A stretch of DNA of 64,000 nucleotides. Origin: JAGRGG01 sp965217265. GTDB taxonomy: Bacteria; Pseudomonadota; Alphaproteobacteria; Geminicoccales; Geminicoccaceae. The number at the start of each line of letters is the position of its first letter. The first letter of the stretch is position 1. Of the stretch, positions 25,599 to 34,533 are shown piece after piece. The position numbers were made by a program, and so were the translations under genes. The stretch is from assembly GCA_965217265.1 (NCBI GenBank), contig CBDCHP010000009.1, forward strand, positions 69,070 through 133,069. The letters run 5' to 3'. The notes below the pieces were generated by a model. The model searched no databases and was not told the DNA's origin. It saw nothing but the letters and a program-made list of their open reading frames with translations.

Positions 25599-25672
25599 AA
25601 CACGACGCTAGTGCTCGCCTCGATCGCCGCGATATATCGACAATACCAAGAACCTAGCAAGAGGAGCCTTCG

Positions 25673-27682
25673 ATGAACGATCGCCTCAGTCACCGGACCG
25701 ACTTCAAGTCCAGCCGATTGGAAGAGGCGCCCGGTCTCGGTCTGAACCCGACCACCAGCCGAACGATGGGCGAGGTCATCGCCGCCCGCTTCTCGCGCCG
25801 CGGCTTCCTCCAAGGCGCGACGGCCACGACCGCCATCGCGGCCACCGTCAGCCCGCTCGCCCTCGTCGCCGCCAGAGAAGCCCAAGCCCAAGGCACGACC
25901 GGCTCGGCGTTCGACTTTCCCGAACTGGCCGCCGGCGTCGACGCCGACCACCACGTCGCCGACGGCTACAACGCCCAGGTACTGCTGCGCTGGGGCGATC
26001 CGGTCTTCGCCGACTCGCCCGCGTTCGATCCCACCAAGCAGACCGAGGCGTCGCAAGCGCGCCAGTTCGGCTACAACAACGACTTCGTCGGCTACATCCC
26101 GATCGACGGCTCGTCGGAGCACGGCATCCTGGTCGTCAACCACGAGTACACCAGCGAGCACCTGATGTTCCCCGGCATCGTCACGCCCGCCGACGAGGAG
26201 ACGGCCGAGGCCGACAGCGAACTCTCGATCGACCCGGCCGACGCGAACCGGGTCAACGTCGAGATGGCGGCGCACGGCGGCACGATCATCGAGATCCGCA
26301 AACAGAACGGCGCCTGGCAGCCGGTCCTGGACGGCCGGGTCAACCGCCGCATCACGGCGAAGACGCCGATGCAGGTGAGCGGCCCCGCCGCCGGCCACGC
26401 CCGCCTTCAGACCTCGGCCGACCCGACCGGCCGCGAGGTGCTGGGCACGATCAACAACTGCGCCGGCGGCGTGACGCCCTGGAACACCTACATCATGGCC
26501 GAGGAGAACTTCCACGGCTACTTCATCGGCGAATTGCCAAAGGGCCACAAAGAACAAGCCAATTACGAGCGCTACGGCGTGCCCGACGGCAGCTACGAGT
26601 GGGGCAGGTTCCACGACCGCTTCGACATCTCCAAGGCGCCGAACGAGCCGAACCGCTTCGGCTGGATCGTCGAGGTCGATCCGGAAGACCCGGCCTCGAC
26701 GCCGAAGAAGCGTACCGCGCTCGGCCGCTTCAAGCACGAGGGTGCCGAGAGCATCGTCGCCCCCGACGGCCGCGTCGTCTTCTACCTCGGCGACGACGAG
26801 CGCTTCGACTATGCCTACAAGTTCGTCACGGCGGGCACCTACGACCCCGACGACCGCGCCGCCAACATGGACCTGCTCGACGAGGGCACGCTCTACGTCG
26901 CCCGCTTCGACGAGGACGGCTCGGTGACGTGGATGCCGCTCACCCACGGCGAGGGGCCGCTCACCGCCGAGAACGGCTTCGAGGGCCAAGCCGACGTGAT
27001 GATCGAGACCCGCCGCGCCGCCGACCTGCTCGGCGCCACGCCGATGGACCGGCCCGAAGACATCCAGCCCAACGCCGCCAACGGCCGCGTCTACGTCATG
27101 CTGACCAACAACACCAAGCGCGAGGAGGCCAACCCGGCCAACCCCCGCGTCGACAACGCGTTCGGCCACATCATCGAGATCGCCGAAGACGGCGGCGACT
27201 TCGCCGCGACCAAGGGGACGTGGGAGATCCTGGTCAAGTGCGGCGACCCGTCGATCGCGGCGGTGGGCGCCACCTTCTCGACCGAGACGACGCAAAACGG
27301 CTGGTTCGGGATGCCGGACAACTGCGCGATCGACGCCGACGGCCGCCTTTGGGTCGCGACCGACGGCAACTCGCCCGAGGACACCGGCCGCGCCGACGGG
27401 CTCTGGGCGATGGACACCGAGGGCGAGGCGCGCGGCACCTCCAAGCTGTTCTACCGCGTGCCGGTCGGTGCCGAGATGTGCGGCCCGTGCCCCGCGCCCG
27501 ACCTGGCTACGTTCTTCGTCGCCGTGCAGCACCCCGGCGACGGCGGCGAGGACTGGGAAGGGTTCGGCCGGCCCTCCTACTACGAGGACCTCTCGACCCG
27601 CTGGCCGGACTTCAAGGACGACATGCCGGTGCGGCCGGCGGTCGTCGCCATCACCAAAAAGGGCGGCGGGAAGATCGGCTGA
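25673..27682 (+). CDS. phoX: PhoX-family alkaline phosphatase
   Basis: A 669-residue PhoX-like protein (DUF839). The Tat signal SRRGFLQG is at residues about 41-48, followed by a hydrophobic stretch and AQA cleavage near residue 72. The mature part has VNHEYTSEH, GGVTPWNTYIMAEEN, EGAESIVAPDGRVVFYLGDDERFDY and FGMPDNCAIDADGRLWVATDG (each quoted in pieces), the acidic Ca/Fe-binding loops of the family. It hydrolyses phosphomonoesters outside the cytoplasm. A Pho box upstream supports phosphate-starvation control. The stop TGA is followed by ACGAACGC of repeat copy 9. Confidence 0.92.
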   Translation: MNDRLSHRTDFKSSRLEEAPGLGLNPTTSRTMGEVIAARFSRRGFLQGATATTAIAATVSPLALVAAREAQAQGTTGSAFDFPELAAGVDADHHVADGYNAQVLLRWGDPVFADSPAFDPTKQTEASQARQFGYNNDFVGYIPIDGSSEHGILVVNHEYTSEHLMFPGIVTPADEETAEADSELSIDPADANRVNVEMAAHGGTIIEIRKQNGAWQPVLDGRVNRRITAKTPMQVSGPAAGHARLQTSADPTGREVLGTINNCAGGVTPWNTYIMAEENFHGYFIGELPKGHKEQANYERYGVPDGSYEWGRFHDRFDISKAPNEPNRFGWIVEVDPEDPASTPKKRTALGRFKHEGAESIVAPDGRVVFYLGDDERFDYAYKFVTAGTYDPDDRAANMDLLDEGTLYVARFDEDGSVTWMPLTHGEGPLTAENGFEGQADVMIETRRAADLLGATPMDRPEDIQPNAANGRVYVMLTNNTKREEANPANPRVDNAFGHIIEIAEDGGDFAATKGTWEILVKCGDPSIAAVGATFSTETTQNGWFGMPDNCAIDADGRLWVATDGNSPEDTGRADGLWAMDTEGEARGTSKLFYRVPVGAEMCGPCPAPDLATFFVAVQHPGDGGEDWEGFGRPSYYEDLSTRWPDFKDDMPVRPAVVAITKKGGGKIG

Positions 27683-27684
27683 AC

Positions 27685-27832
27685 GAACGCTTCGCGTCGC
27701 TGCCGCGGGCTTTTCTCTTTTCTTTTTTGACTGTTTGTCGGAGTCTCGCACGGGCGCCGGTGCGGGGCTCCGGCGGTAAGACTGGCAAAAAAGAGAAAAG
27801 AAAGGCCGCGCGCCCAGCGCACGCGAAGCGTC
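27685..27832. repeat. Dispersed inverted-repeat element, copy 9 of 11
   Basis: Between phoX (TGA 2-4 bp away) and the co-directional SDR gene, whose ATG is 1 bp past the right end. The central stem is distinct from other copies (GAGTCTCGCACGG...GCGGGGCTCC), showing that the core is free to vary while the ends are kept. Confidence 0.88.
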
Positions 27833-27833
27833 C

Positions 27834-28577
27834 ATGAACCAGATTGACCTGAAAGACCGCCGCGCAGTCGTCACCGGCGGCGCGCAAGGCATCGGCCTCG
27901 CCTGCGCCGAGCGCTTGGCGCACTCTGGGGCGGCGGTGGCGCTCTGGGACCGTGACGGCGCGCTCGCCGAGGAGGCGGCGAAGCGGCTGGACGGTGCGGC
28001 GGCGGTCGCGGTCGACATCACCGACTACGCCGGCGTGGAGGCGGCGCTGGCGCGGACCGAGGCGGCCATCGGCCCGATCGACATCCTCGTCCACTCGGCC
28101 GGCATCGCCGGCGCCAACGCGCCGGTCGAGGACTATCCCCTGGACGAGTGGCGCCGCGTGATCGACGTCGACCTCACCGGCACCTTCTACGTCAACCGCG
28201 CCCTCGTCTCCGGCATGAAGGCGCGCAACTACGGCCGCATCGTCAACATCGCCTCGGTCGCCGGCAAGGAGGGCAACCCCAACGCTTGCGCCTACTCCGC
28301 CGCCAAGGCCGGGGTGATCGCGCTCACCAAGTCACTCGGCAAGGAGCTGGCCGGCTTCGACGTCGCCGTGAACTGCGTCACCCCCGCCGCGGCCAAGACG
28401 CGCATCTTCGACCAGATGAGCGAGGCGCACATCGCCTACATGCTGTCCAAGATCCCGCGCAACCGCTTCTTACAGGTCGACGAGGCGGCGGCGATGATCG
28501 CGTGGCTGGTGTCGGGCGAGAACGCCTTCACGACCGGGGCGGTGTTCGACCTGTCGGGGGGACGGGCGACGTATTGA
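27834..28577 (+). CDS. Short-chain dehydrogenase/reductase
   Basis: A 247-residue classical SDR. The NAD(P)-binding TGGAQGIG is at residues about 15-22. There is HSAGIAG (NNAG-type), catalytic Ser in IVNIASVAGKEG, YxxxK as YSAAKAG (about residues 154-158), and a C-terminal GAVFDLSGGRATY. It reduces or oxidises a carbonyl/alcohol; similar proteins act on sugars (for example sugar-acid dehydrogenases) or in fatty acid synthesis, and the substrate is not resolvable here. Its stop TGA directly precedes ACGCTTCGCG of repeat copy 10. Confidence 0.88.
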   Translation: MNQIDLKDRRAVVTGGAQGIGLACAERLAHSGAAVALWDRDGALAEEAAKRLDGAAAVAVDITDYAGVEAALARTEAAIGPIDILVHSAGIAGANAPVEDYPLDEWRRVIDVDLTGTFYVNRALVSGMKARNYGRIVNIASVAGKEGNPNACAYSAAKAGVIALTKSLGKELAGFDVAVNCVTPAAAKTRIFDQMSEAHIAYMLSKIPRNRFLQVDEAAAMIAWLVSGENAFTTGAVFDLSGGRATY

Positions 28578-28721
28578 ACGCTTCGCGTTGCGCTCGCCGC
28601 GCGGGCTTTTTTCTTCTTTTTTGCAACTTTGCTCTCGAACTGGCCACAACGCCGAGGGCCGGCCTCGGACAAGATAAAAAAGAAGAAAAGAAAGGCCCCG
28701 CGCCAGCGGACGCGAAGCGTT
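28576..28721. repeat. Dispersed inverted-repeat element, copy 10 of 11
   Basis: Between convergent SDR (TGA-ACGCTTCGCG) and VapC (minus-strand TAA-CGCTTCGCG). It is one of the best-conserved copies, with long T6/A6 tracts. Confidence 0.92.
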
Positions 28722-29106
28722 ACCAAACGCGCGCGATGCCATAAGCCTCGAACAAGGCCTCGTTCGAAACGATGGGAAATTCCTCGGTCAGGGCCTGCGC
28801 GATCAGCATCCGGTCGAACGGGTCCTTGTGGTGCGCAGGCAGGTTTCGCAGCGCCGTGATGTAGCGCGCCGTCAGCGGCAGGTGCGACAGACCGGCCCGG
28901 TTCAGTTCCAGGTCGTGATGGTCGAGGAAGACGCCCACCTGGGGCAGCCGTCCCTGCGCGTGCTTGATCGTGATCTCCCACAGCGAGACGACGCTGACGT
29001 AGGCGACGCGCGCGTCGTCGATCGCGCGGCCCGCCGCGATCGACAGGCGGGAATTGTCTTCGAGCCGCCAGAGGAGCGCGTGGGTGTCGAGCAGGACGTC
29101 CTTCAC
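28720..29106 (-). CDS. vapC: VapC-type PIN-domain toxin
   Basis: A 128-residue PIN nuclease. The first acidic residue is in LLDTHALLW (about residue 7), the second in SVVSLWEITIK (Glu about 44), and HKDPFDRMLIAQAL holds the third (Asp about 95-98). This is the common type II toxin that cuts RNA. It starts with GTG overlapping the antitoxin stop by 4 bp (GTGA), the usual antitoxin-toxin coupling. The stop lies at the edge of repeat copy 10. All family acidic residues are present, so it is probably active. Confidence 0.92.
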   Translation of the reverse strand: MKDVLLDTHALLWRLEDNSRLSIAAGRAIDDARVAYVSVVSLWEITIKHAQGRLPQVGVFLDHHDLELNRAGLSHLPLTARYITALRNLPAHHKDPFDRMLIAQALTEEFPIVSNEALFEAYGIARVW

Positions 29107-29339
29107 GCCTCAAAGCCGAGTTCGCGCAGCCCCTCGTCGTCGAGCGGCGCGAAGACCTCGTTCGGCACGTCGCCGATCAACCCGCGCATCGTCCCCGCCT
29201 CGCGCTTCTTCGTCGGCCGCGCCGGCACGAGCGTTGCCACCGCCACGCCGCCGCGCGTGATGACCACCTCCTCGCCCGCCTCGACCCGCGAGAGGAGGCG
29301 GGCGAGGTGCGTCTTGGCCTCCTGGACATTGACGACCAT
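29103..29339 (-). CDS. vapB: VapB/Phd-type antitoxin
   Basis: A 78-residue Phd/YefM-like antitoxin. The N-terminal DNA-binding half is NVQEAKTHLARLLSRVEAG and EEVVITRGGVAVATLVP; the C-terminal half binds the toxin (APLDDEGLRELGFEA). It would neutralise VapC and repress the operon. The promoter region upstream has a perfect 8-bp inverted repeat (29362-29381), a plausible operator. The stop overlaps the toxin start. Confidence 0.9.
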   Translation of the reverse strand: MVVNVQEAKTHLARLLSRVEAGEEVVITRGGVAVATLVPARPTKKREAGTMRGLIGDVPNEVFAPLDDEGLRELGFEA

Positions 29340-29361
29340 ACGTCTGCTCTCCCACTTTCTA

Positions 29362-29381
29362 GTCTGGTCTACGGACCAGAC
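29362..29381. promoter_or_regulatory. Inverted-repeat operator of the vapBC operon
   Basis: GTCTGGTC and GACCAGAC, separated by 4 bp, centred about 33 bp upstream of the vapB start. Position and symmetry suit autoregulation by the antitoxin-toxin complex. Confidence 0.6.
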
Positions 29382-29422
29382 CATAATTAGGCCGATCGCG
29401 AGCAACGGGCAACGACACGCCT

Positions 29423-32395
29423 TCAACCGCTGAGCAGCCGCCCGACCAGCCCCTCGATCCGCCCCGCCACGCCGTCGGCACTCAGCGCCTCGCGGACGGC
29501 GCGGCGCTTGCGCTGGAAATTGCCGCTCGGCAGCGCCAAGGCGGCGGCGACCCGCTCGGCCTCGGCCCCCGCCGCCGCGATCTCGCGGTGCAGGCCGTTC
29601 TCCGTGTCGTAATCGCGCACCGGCAGCTCCCAGACCAGCTTGTCGAAGTCGCGCCGCCCGACGCTGCCGCGCGACTGCATCGGCGCCACCTTCTGTAAGA
29701 TCACGTCGCTGTTGATCACGGCGCAGAGGTAGCGCGCCTCCTCCACCCGCCGGATCGGCGCCCAATAGGCTTTGTGGTCGATCACGATCTCCGGGTCATC
29801 GACCACGGCGGCGCTGAGGCGGGTTCCGGCCTTGGTGTAGACGACCCTCGGTCCCTTGACCGCCAATTGCAGCGATAGTTTGCGCATGTGGTCGATCTGC
29901 TGCTTGAGCGTCATGCGCGGCGTGCCGTCAGCCCGCTTGCTGGCGTGCTCGGCCCACTTGGCCTCGATGTCGCGCAGCCACGCGGCGAGGTGGCGGTGGC
30001 CGGCGGCGTCGGCGCCCTCGGCGCTCATCAGCGCCTTGCCGTCGGCCGGGACGACGGCGAGCGCCGGGTCGATCAGGCGGTAGGGCAGGATGTGCTCGCC
30101 GAGCAGGAGCGGCCGGAGAAACGCCGCCTCGACCGGCCCCGAGGGCGGCTCGACCCGGTTCCACGGCGCCTTGTCGAGCGGCCCGGTCTTGCCGCGCACG
30201 ATCGGCGCTTGGCGGCTGGCGCCGAGCCGGCCCGTCTGCCGCTCGCGCTCGACGACGAAGAAGCGGCGCGGCACGATCGTGGCGCCCTGCTTGAACTTGG
30301 CGCGGTAGGGCGAGGCGCCCGCCATCGTCGCCATCATGGGCCAGGGGGCGTCCTTGACTTTCAGGTGACGCTCGGCCTCGGCGGCGTCCGCGTCGCGGCG
30401 GGGCAGCGCGCCGGTGATCTTCGTCACCCGCGTCGGCAGGGCCGTCGGCGTCGCCCGTTGACCGAACAGGACGGCCGACGAGGTCGGGAACAGCGGTTGG
30501 ACTTCTTCGAGGCTCCAGGCGCCGGTGATCCGCACGCTGGCGACGCCGAAGCCCCCCTTGCGCATCCCGGCGTAGGCCGGGCGGTTGAGCGCGGCGTAGG
30601 GGAGCACGAAGGCGATCGTGCCGCCGACTCTGAGGTAGCGTTCGGCCGCGCGCGCCCAGAACAGGGCCGAAAGGTCCTGGTTCGTGGTGAAGCTGCCCCC
30701 GGCCCACAGATTCATGCGCATCGAGGCTTCGCGCACCTTCTCGCGGATGTCGTTGCTCATGAAGCGGTAGGCGACCCAGGGCGGGTTGCCGACGACGATG
30801 TCGGCGCGGCGCTCGGGGCGGGAGAGCCAGACCGGGCGCAGCAGGTTGCGCAGGACGAACGGCCAGACGCCGTCGCGCCCGGCGGCCTTGAGGGCGAGCA
30901 GGCGGGCGTAGGTCGCCTCCAGCTTGGCGACGTCCTCGGCGGCGACGCCGACATCGCGGGTCAGCGCGGCGCGCAGCCGCTCCGGCGGCCGATCGCCCTC
31001 CAGCCCCTCGCTCAACGTGCGCAGCACCGGCTCGAAGCGGGCCTCGTCCTCGACCACGCCGGCCGGGATGCTCAAGGGTCCCTCGCCCGGCACGGGCAGG
31101 GTCACGTCGCGGGTCAGGCCGACGTCGCGCAGGTTCCACTGCAGGGCGTCGCCGAGGTAGACGGGAACGTGCAGGTCGCCCGCGCGCGCCTCGATGCGCT
31201 CGCTCAGGGCGAGGAGCCACGTCACGCGGGCGATGATGACGGCGACGGGATGCACGTCGAGGCCGCGCACCCGCGCCGACGCCGCGACGATCGCGGCGTC
31301 GTCCAGCCCGGCCTCGTCCCCGGCCGCGATCAGCCTCTTGAGCGCGTGGAACAGGAACGTGCCGGAGCCGCAGGCGGGGTCGAGCACGGTCTGGCGCAAG
31401 GGGTCGTCGATCGCGGCCACCGTCACCCGCGCCGCCAGCCAGTCGGGCGTGTAGTACTCGCCCAGGTCCTTGCGCTGCGCCGGGTCGATCAGGCTCTCGT
31501 AGACGGCCTTGAGCACGTCCGCCTCGACGTCGCGCAGGCGAAAGCGCGCCACCTGCCGGGCGAGGCGGACGACGAGATCGATCCCGTCCGGGTCGGCCAG
31601 CACCCAGTCGAAGAAATCGCCCTCGACCGCGCCGTAGATGCCGAGATCGGCGAGCGCCTGACCCGAGAGCAGGGCGCGCGCGTCGTCGACGGGCAGGTCG
31701 AAGACGCGGTGCGCCAGCACCTTGGCGACGACGGTGAGGTAGGTGTGCTGTAAAAACAGGGCATCGTCGCCGACCGGCGTGCCGTAGGCCTCGCGCAACA
31801 GCCCGTCCCAGAGCTGGCGCTTCAAGGCGGCCTCGGGTTCGGCCCGCAGCCCGGCCCAGAGGCGCGCCAGCTCGGCCCCGGCCCGGCCGAAGGTCAGGCT
31901 CTCCCGGCCGAGTTCGCGGCGAAAGACCAGCGGGGTCGGGTCGAGTTCGTCGCGGGTAGCAAGCGCCGGGTCGAGCCACGCGAGGAGCGCGTCGGGGTCG
32001 GCCGCCTTGACCTCGTGCCGGCCGATCTCGTGCAGTGTGCTGTCGCGCAGTTCGTAGGCGACGAAGGTGGCGCCGTCGGTGGCGATGCCCAAGTAGCGCC
32101 GCCCGGTCCGGCGCTCGTACTCCTTGAGGTAGTCGGGCAGCCGCGCCAGCACGTCGCCCGTCTCCTGGCGCAGGTCGCGTTTGAACTCGAAGACGGTGGC
32201 GCCCAGCAGCATGTCGGCCCGACCGCGCACCTCGGGCAGGCGCATTTCGTGGTCGAGCGCGGCGTAGTCGGTGCTAAAGACGTTGCGCAGCAACTCGGCC
32301 ACGTCGGTGCGCACCGCCTCGTGCCCCGGCCGCCCCGCCAAGTGGGCGACGAGGTCGGGTAAGTGGCTCGCGCGCCACGGGGTCGGCATGGACAT
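29423..32395 (-). CDS. Single-chain restriction-modification-like protein (type IIG style)
   Basis: 990 residues. The N-terminal region has a PD-(D/E)xK-type core, GRADMLLGATVFEFKRDL (residues about 58-75, D...ExK). A gamma-class adenine methyltransferase follows, with motif I VLDPACGSGTF (about 338-348) and motif IV VVGNPPWVAYRF (about 535-546). The C-terminal part is likely the target recognition domain (SYRAKF, YCAVINSDV). This order fits single-polypeptide type IIG enzymes that both cut and methylate; the recognition site is unknown. vapBC is the next unit downstream on the same strand. A small ORF (32468) is divergent. Confidence 0.85.
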   Translation of the reverse strand: MSMPTPWRASHLPDLVAHLAGRPGHEAVRTDVAELLRNVFSTDYAALDHEMRLPEVRGRADMLLGATVFEFKRDLRQETGDVLARLPDYLKEYERRTGRRYLGIATDGATFVAYELRDSTLHEIGRHEVKAADPDALLAWLDPALATRDELDPTPLVFRRELGRESLTFGRAGAELARLWAGLRAEPEAALKRQLWDGLLREAYGTPVGDDALFLQHTYLTVVAKVLAHRVFDLPVDDARALLSGQALADLGIYGAVEGDFFDWVLADPDGIDLVVRLARQVARFRLRDVEADVLKAVYESLIDPAQRKDLGEYYTPDWLAARVTVAAIDDPLRQTVLDPACGSGTFLFHALKRLIAAGDEAGLDDAAIVAASARVRGLDVHPVAVIIARVTWLLALSERIEARAGDLHVPVYLGDALQWNLRDVGLTRDVTLPVPGEGPLSIPAGVVEDEARFEPVLRTLSEGLEGDRPPERLRAALTRDVGVAAEDVAKLEATYARLLALKAAGRDGVWPFVLRNLLRPVWLSRPERRADIVVGNPPWVAYRFMSNDIREKVREASMRMNLWAGGSFTTNQDLSALFWARAAERYLRVGGTIAFVLPYAALNRPAYAGMRKGGFGVASVRITGAWSLEEVQPLFPTSSAVLFGQRATPTALPTRVTKITGALPRRDADAAEAERHLKVKDAPWPMMATMAGASPYRAKFKQGATIVPRRFFVVERERQTGRLGASRQAPIVRGKTGPLDKAPWNRVEPPSGPVEAAFLRPLLLGEHILPYRLIDPALAVVPADGKALMSAEGADAAGHRHLAAWLRDIEAKWAEHASKRADGTPRMTLKQQIDHMRKLSLQLAVKGPRVVYTKAGTRLSAAVVDDPEIVIDHKAYWAPIRRVEEARYLCAVINSDVILQKVAPMQSRGSVGRRDFDKLVWELPVRDYDTENGLHREIAAAGAEAERVAAALALPSGNFQRKRRAVREALSADGVAGRIEGLVGRLLSG

Positions 32396-32467
32396 GGAAC
32401 ACGGATCGCTTCAATAATCGGTTGCAAGATGCTCTAGCGCAGCAACCGGCAATATCAAAGGCGCTCG

Positions 32468-32761
32468 ATGTCCGTCTCGCAGCCCGACCTGTTCAGCCAC
32501 GACACGCAACCCGACCTGTTCGCCGACGTGGCCCCCGACTTCGTCGAGCGCATCCGCGAAGAGTTGGAACACACGCTCGCCAGGGTACGAGAAGCGGAAA
32601 CGCTGCCCTGGGCCGACCTGACCCGGACGACGCTGGCCGAGCGGCGCTTCCACTCGATCGCGGGCTACCTGCCCGACGCCGAGGCCGACGCGCTGCGCCG
32701 TGCCTTCGAGGCCGAGATGGCGCGGCTCTACGTCCAGGAGGACGCGCGCGCGGACAGTTAG
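32468..32761 (+). CDS. Small acidic hypothetical protein
   Basis: A 97-residue protein of unknown function, divergent from the restriction-modification gene. The N-terminus has two QPDLF repeats (SQPDLFSH, TQPDLFAD), which resemble clamp-binding or linear motifs. The rest is helical (ERIREELEHTLARVREAE). The 257 bp that follow, to glgA, hold no gene that I can support. Confidence 0.5.
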   Translation: MSVSQPDLFSHDTQPDLFADVAPDFVERIREELEHTLARVREAETLPWADLTRTTLAERRFHSIAGYLPDAEADALRRAFEAEMARLYVQEDARADS

Positions 32762-33018
32762 CGCCCCCCGCGGTCGACTCCGTCGCGCGTTCGAGGTAGA
32801 CTGAGCAACCGGAGCGTTTGGCCTGCAGCCGTCGCTTCTTGTCCAAAAGGAGGTTTATCCGCACCCAAAACGGCGCACGAACGAACCCAAGAACGCATTG
32901 AAAACTAACGCAACCGGCCCCTAAAACGAACCTGAGCCGGAGAGTTAGTGCGAAAGTTCCTAGGAATTAAGGTTTATACAGTGTAAGTTACGACTTCTCC
33001 GACGCATTCGAAAGGCAA

Positions 33019-34482
33019 TCACAGCAGCCCTGCGTACAGCGCCTTGTAGGCCTTGGCCGGCCCCTCCCAGCCGACGGGGCAGCGCATGGCGTTGGTTCGC
33101 ATCCGCGCCCAGGCGTCGGGGTCGTCGCGGTAGAGGGCGTGCGCCCGCTCCAGCGTTCGGGCGAGTGCGGCCGAGGTCGTCGGCTGGAATTGAAAGCCGG
33201 TAGCGACGCCGGCTTGGAGCGCCATCGGGTTGGCGTCGATCACCGTGTCGGCGAGGCCGCCGACGTGGGCGACGAGGGGAAGCGTGCCGTAGCGCAGGGC
33301 GCAGAGTTGGGTGAGGCCGCAGGGCTCGAAGCGCGACGGGACCAGCATCGCGTCGGCCCCGGCCTGGGCGAGGTGGGCGAGCGGCTCGTCGTAGCCGACG
33401 AAGACCCCGACCCGCTCGGGGTAGCGCAGGGTCATCGCGCCTAGGCTGTGTTCGAGAGCGACGTCGCCGGAACCCACCACGGCGAGTTGCCCGCCGGCGT
33501 CGAGAAAGGGGTCGATCGCGCCGATGAGCAGGTCGACGCCCTTTTGGTGGCTAAGGCGCGAGACGACCGCGGCCAGCATGGCGTCCGGCTCGGGCCGCAG
33601 GCCGAAGCGTTCCTGCAAGGCCGCCTTGGCCACCGCCTTGCCGTCCGCGTCGTCGGGGCCGTAAGCGGCGGGCAGGGCCGGGTCGCGCGTTGGGTTCCAG
33701 TCGTCGAGGTCGATGCCGTTCAAGATGCCGGTCAGGTCGGCCCCGCGCACGGCGAGCAGGCCGCCGAGGCCCATGCCGCCGGCCTCGGTCTGGATCTCCA
33801 AAGCGTAGGTCGGGCTCACCGTCGTGATCTTATCGGCGTAGTAGAGCCCGGCCTTGAGGTAGCCGATCGAGCCGTAATACTCGACGCCCTCGAAGTTGTA
33901 GGCGCGCGCCGGCAGGCGCAGCCGGTCGAGCATCCCGGCGGAGAACTGGCCTTGGAAGGCGAGGTTGTGGACGGTCATCACCGTCCTCGGCCGGGGCGAC
34001 GCACCGATCGCCCCCCCGCCGAGGGCCAAGTAGGCGGGGACGAGGCCGGTCTGCCAGTCGTGCGCGTGGACGATGCGGGGCTGGAAGCCCTCGATCCGGC
34101 CGAGGCCGATCTGGGCGCCGGCCCAGGCGAGCGCGGCGAAACGCTCGGCGTTGTCGCCCCACTCGGTCCGATCGGCCGCCTGATAAGGGCCGCCGAAGCG
34201 CTCGAACAGGTGCGGCGCGTCGAGGAGGTAGAGTTCGAGATCCTCGGCCTCGGCGGCGACGATCCGCGCCCCTCCGCCCATCAGCTCGCCCAGGTCGAGG
34301 ACCGTGCCGAGGCTCTGCACCTTGTTGCGGACGGCGGGGTAGGCCGGCAGGAGGCTGCGCATGCGCACGTCGTGGTGGGCCAAGGCCCGCGGCAGGGCAC
34401 CGGCGACGTCGGCGAGCCCGCCCGTCTTGATTAGCGGGTAGAGTTCAGACGTGACGGAGAGGACGGGCAGGCGCTCGGGCAT
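33019..34482 (-). CDS. glgA: Glycogen synthase (ADP-glucose)
   Basis: A 487-residue GT5 enzyme that extends alpha-1,4-glucan from ADP-glucose. The N-terminal ADP-glucose site KTGGLADV is at residues about 19-26, HAHDWQTGL is conserved, and the C-terminal half has PSRFEPCGLTQLCALRYGTLP. It is last in a minus-strand operon after glgC, a GNAT gene and a B3/B4 gene. No glgB is in the window; glgP is at the right edge. Confidence 0.95.
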   Translation of the reverse strand: MPERLPVLSVTSELYPLIKTGGLADVAGALPRALAHHDVRMRSLLPAYPAVRNKVQSLGTVLDLGELMGGGARIVAAEAEDLELYLLDAPHLFERFGGPYQAADRTEWGDNAERFAALAWAGAQIGLGRIEGFQPRIVHAHDWQTGLVPAYLALGGGAIGASPRPRTVMTVHNLAFQGQFSAGMLDRLRLPARAYNFEGVEYYGSIGYLKAGLYYADKITTVSPTYALEIQTEAGGMGLGGLLAVRGADLTGILNGIDLDDWNPTRDPALPAAYGPDDADGKAVAKAALQERFGLRPEPDAMLAAVVSRLSHQKGVDLLIGAIDPFLDAGGQLAVVGSGDVALEHSLGAMTLRYPERVGVFVGYDEPLAHLAQAGADAMLVPSRFEPCGLTQLCALRYGTLPLVAHVGGLADTVIDANPMALQAGVATGFQFQPTTSAALARTLERAHALYRDDPDAWARMRTNAMRCPVGWEGPAKAYKALYAGLL

Positions 34483-34533
34483 TGAAAAAGCTTTCGCTGT
34501 TGCGATCGGGTGGGTCGGGGGGCTTCGGCCGGG

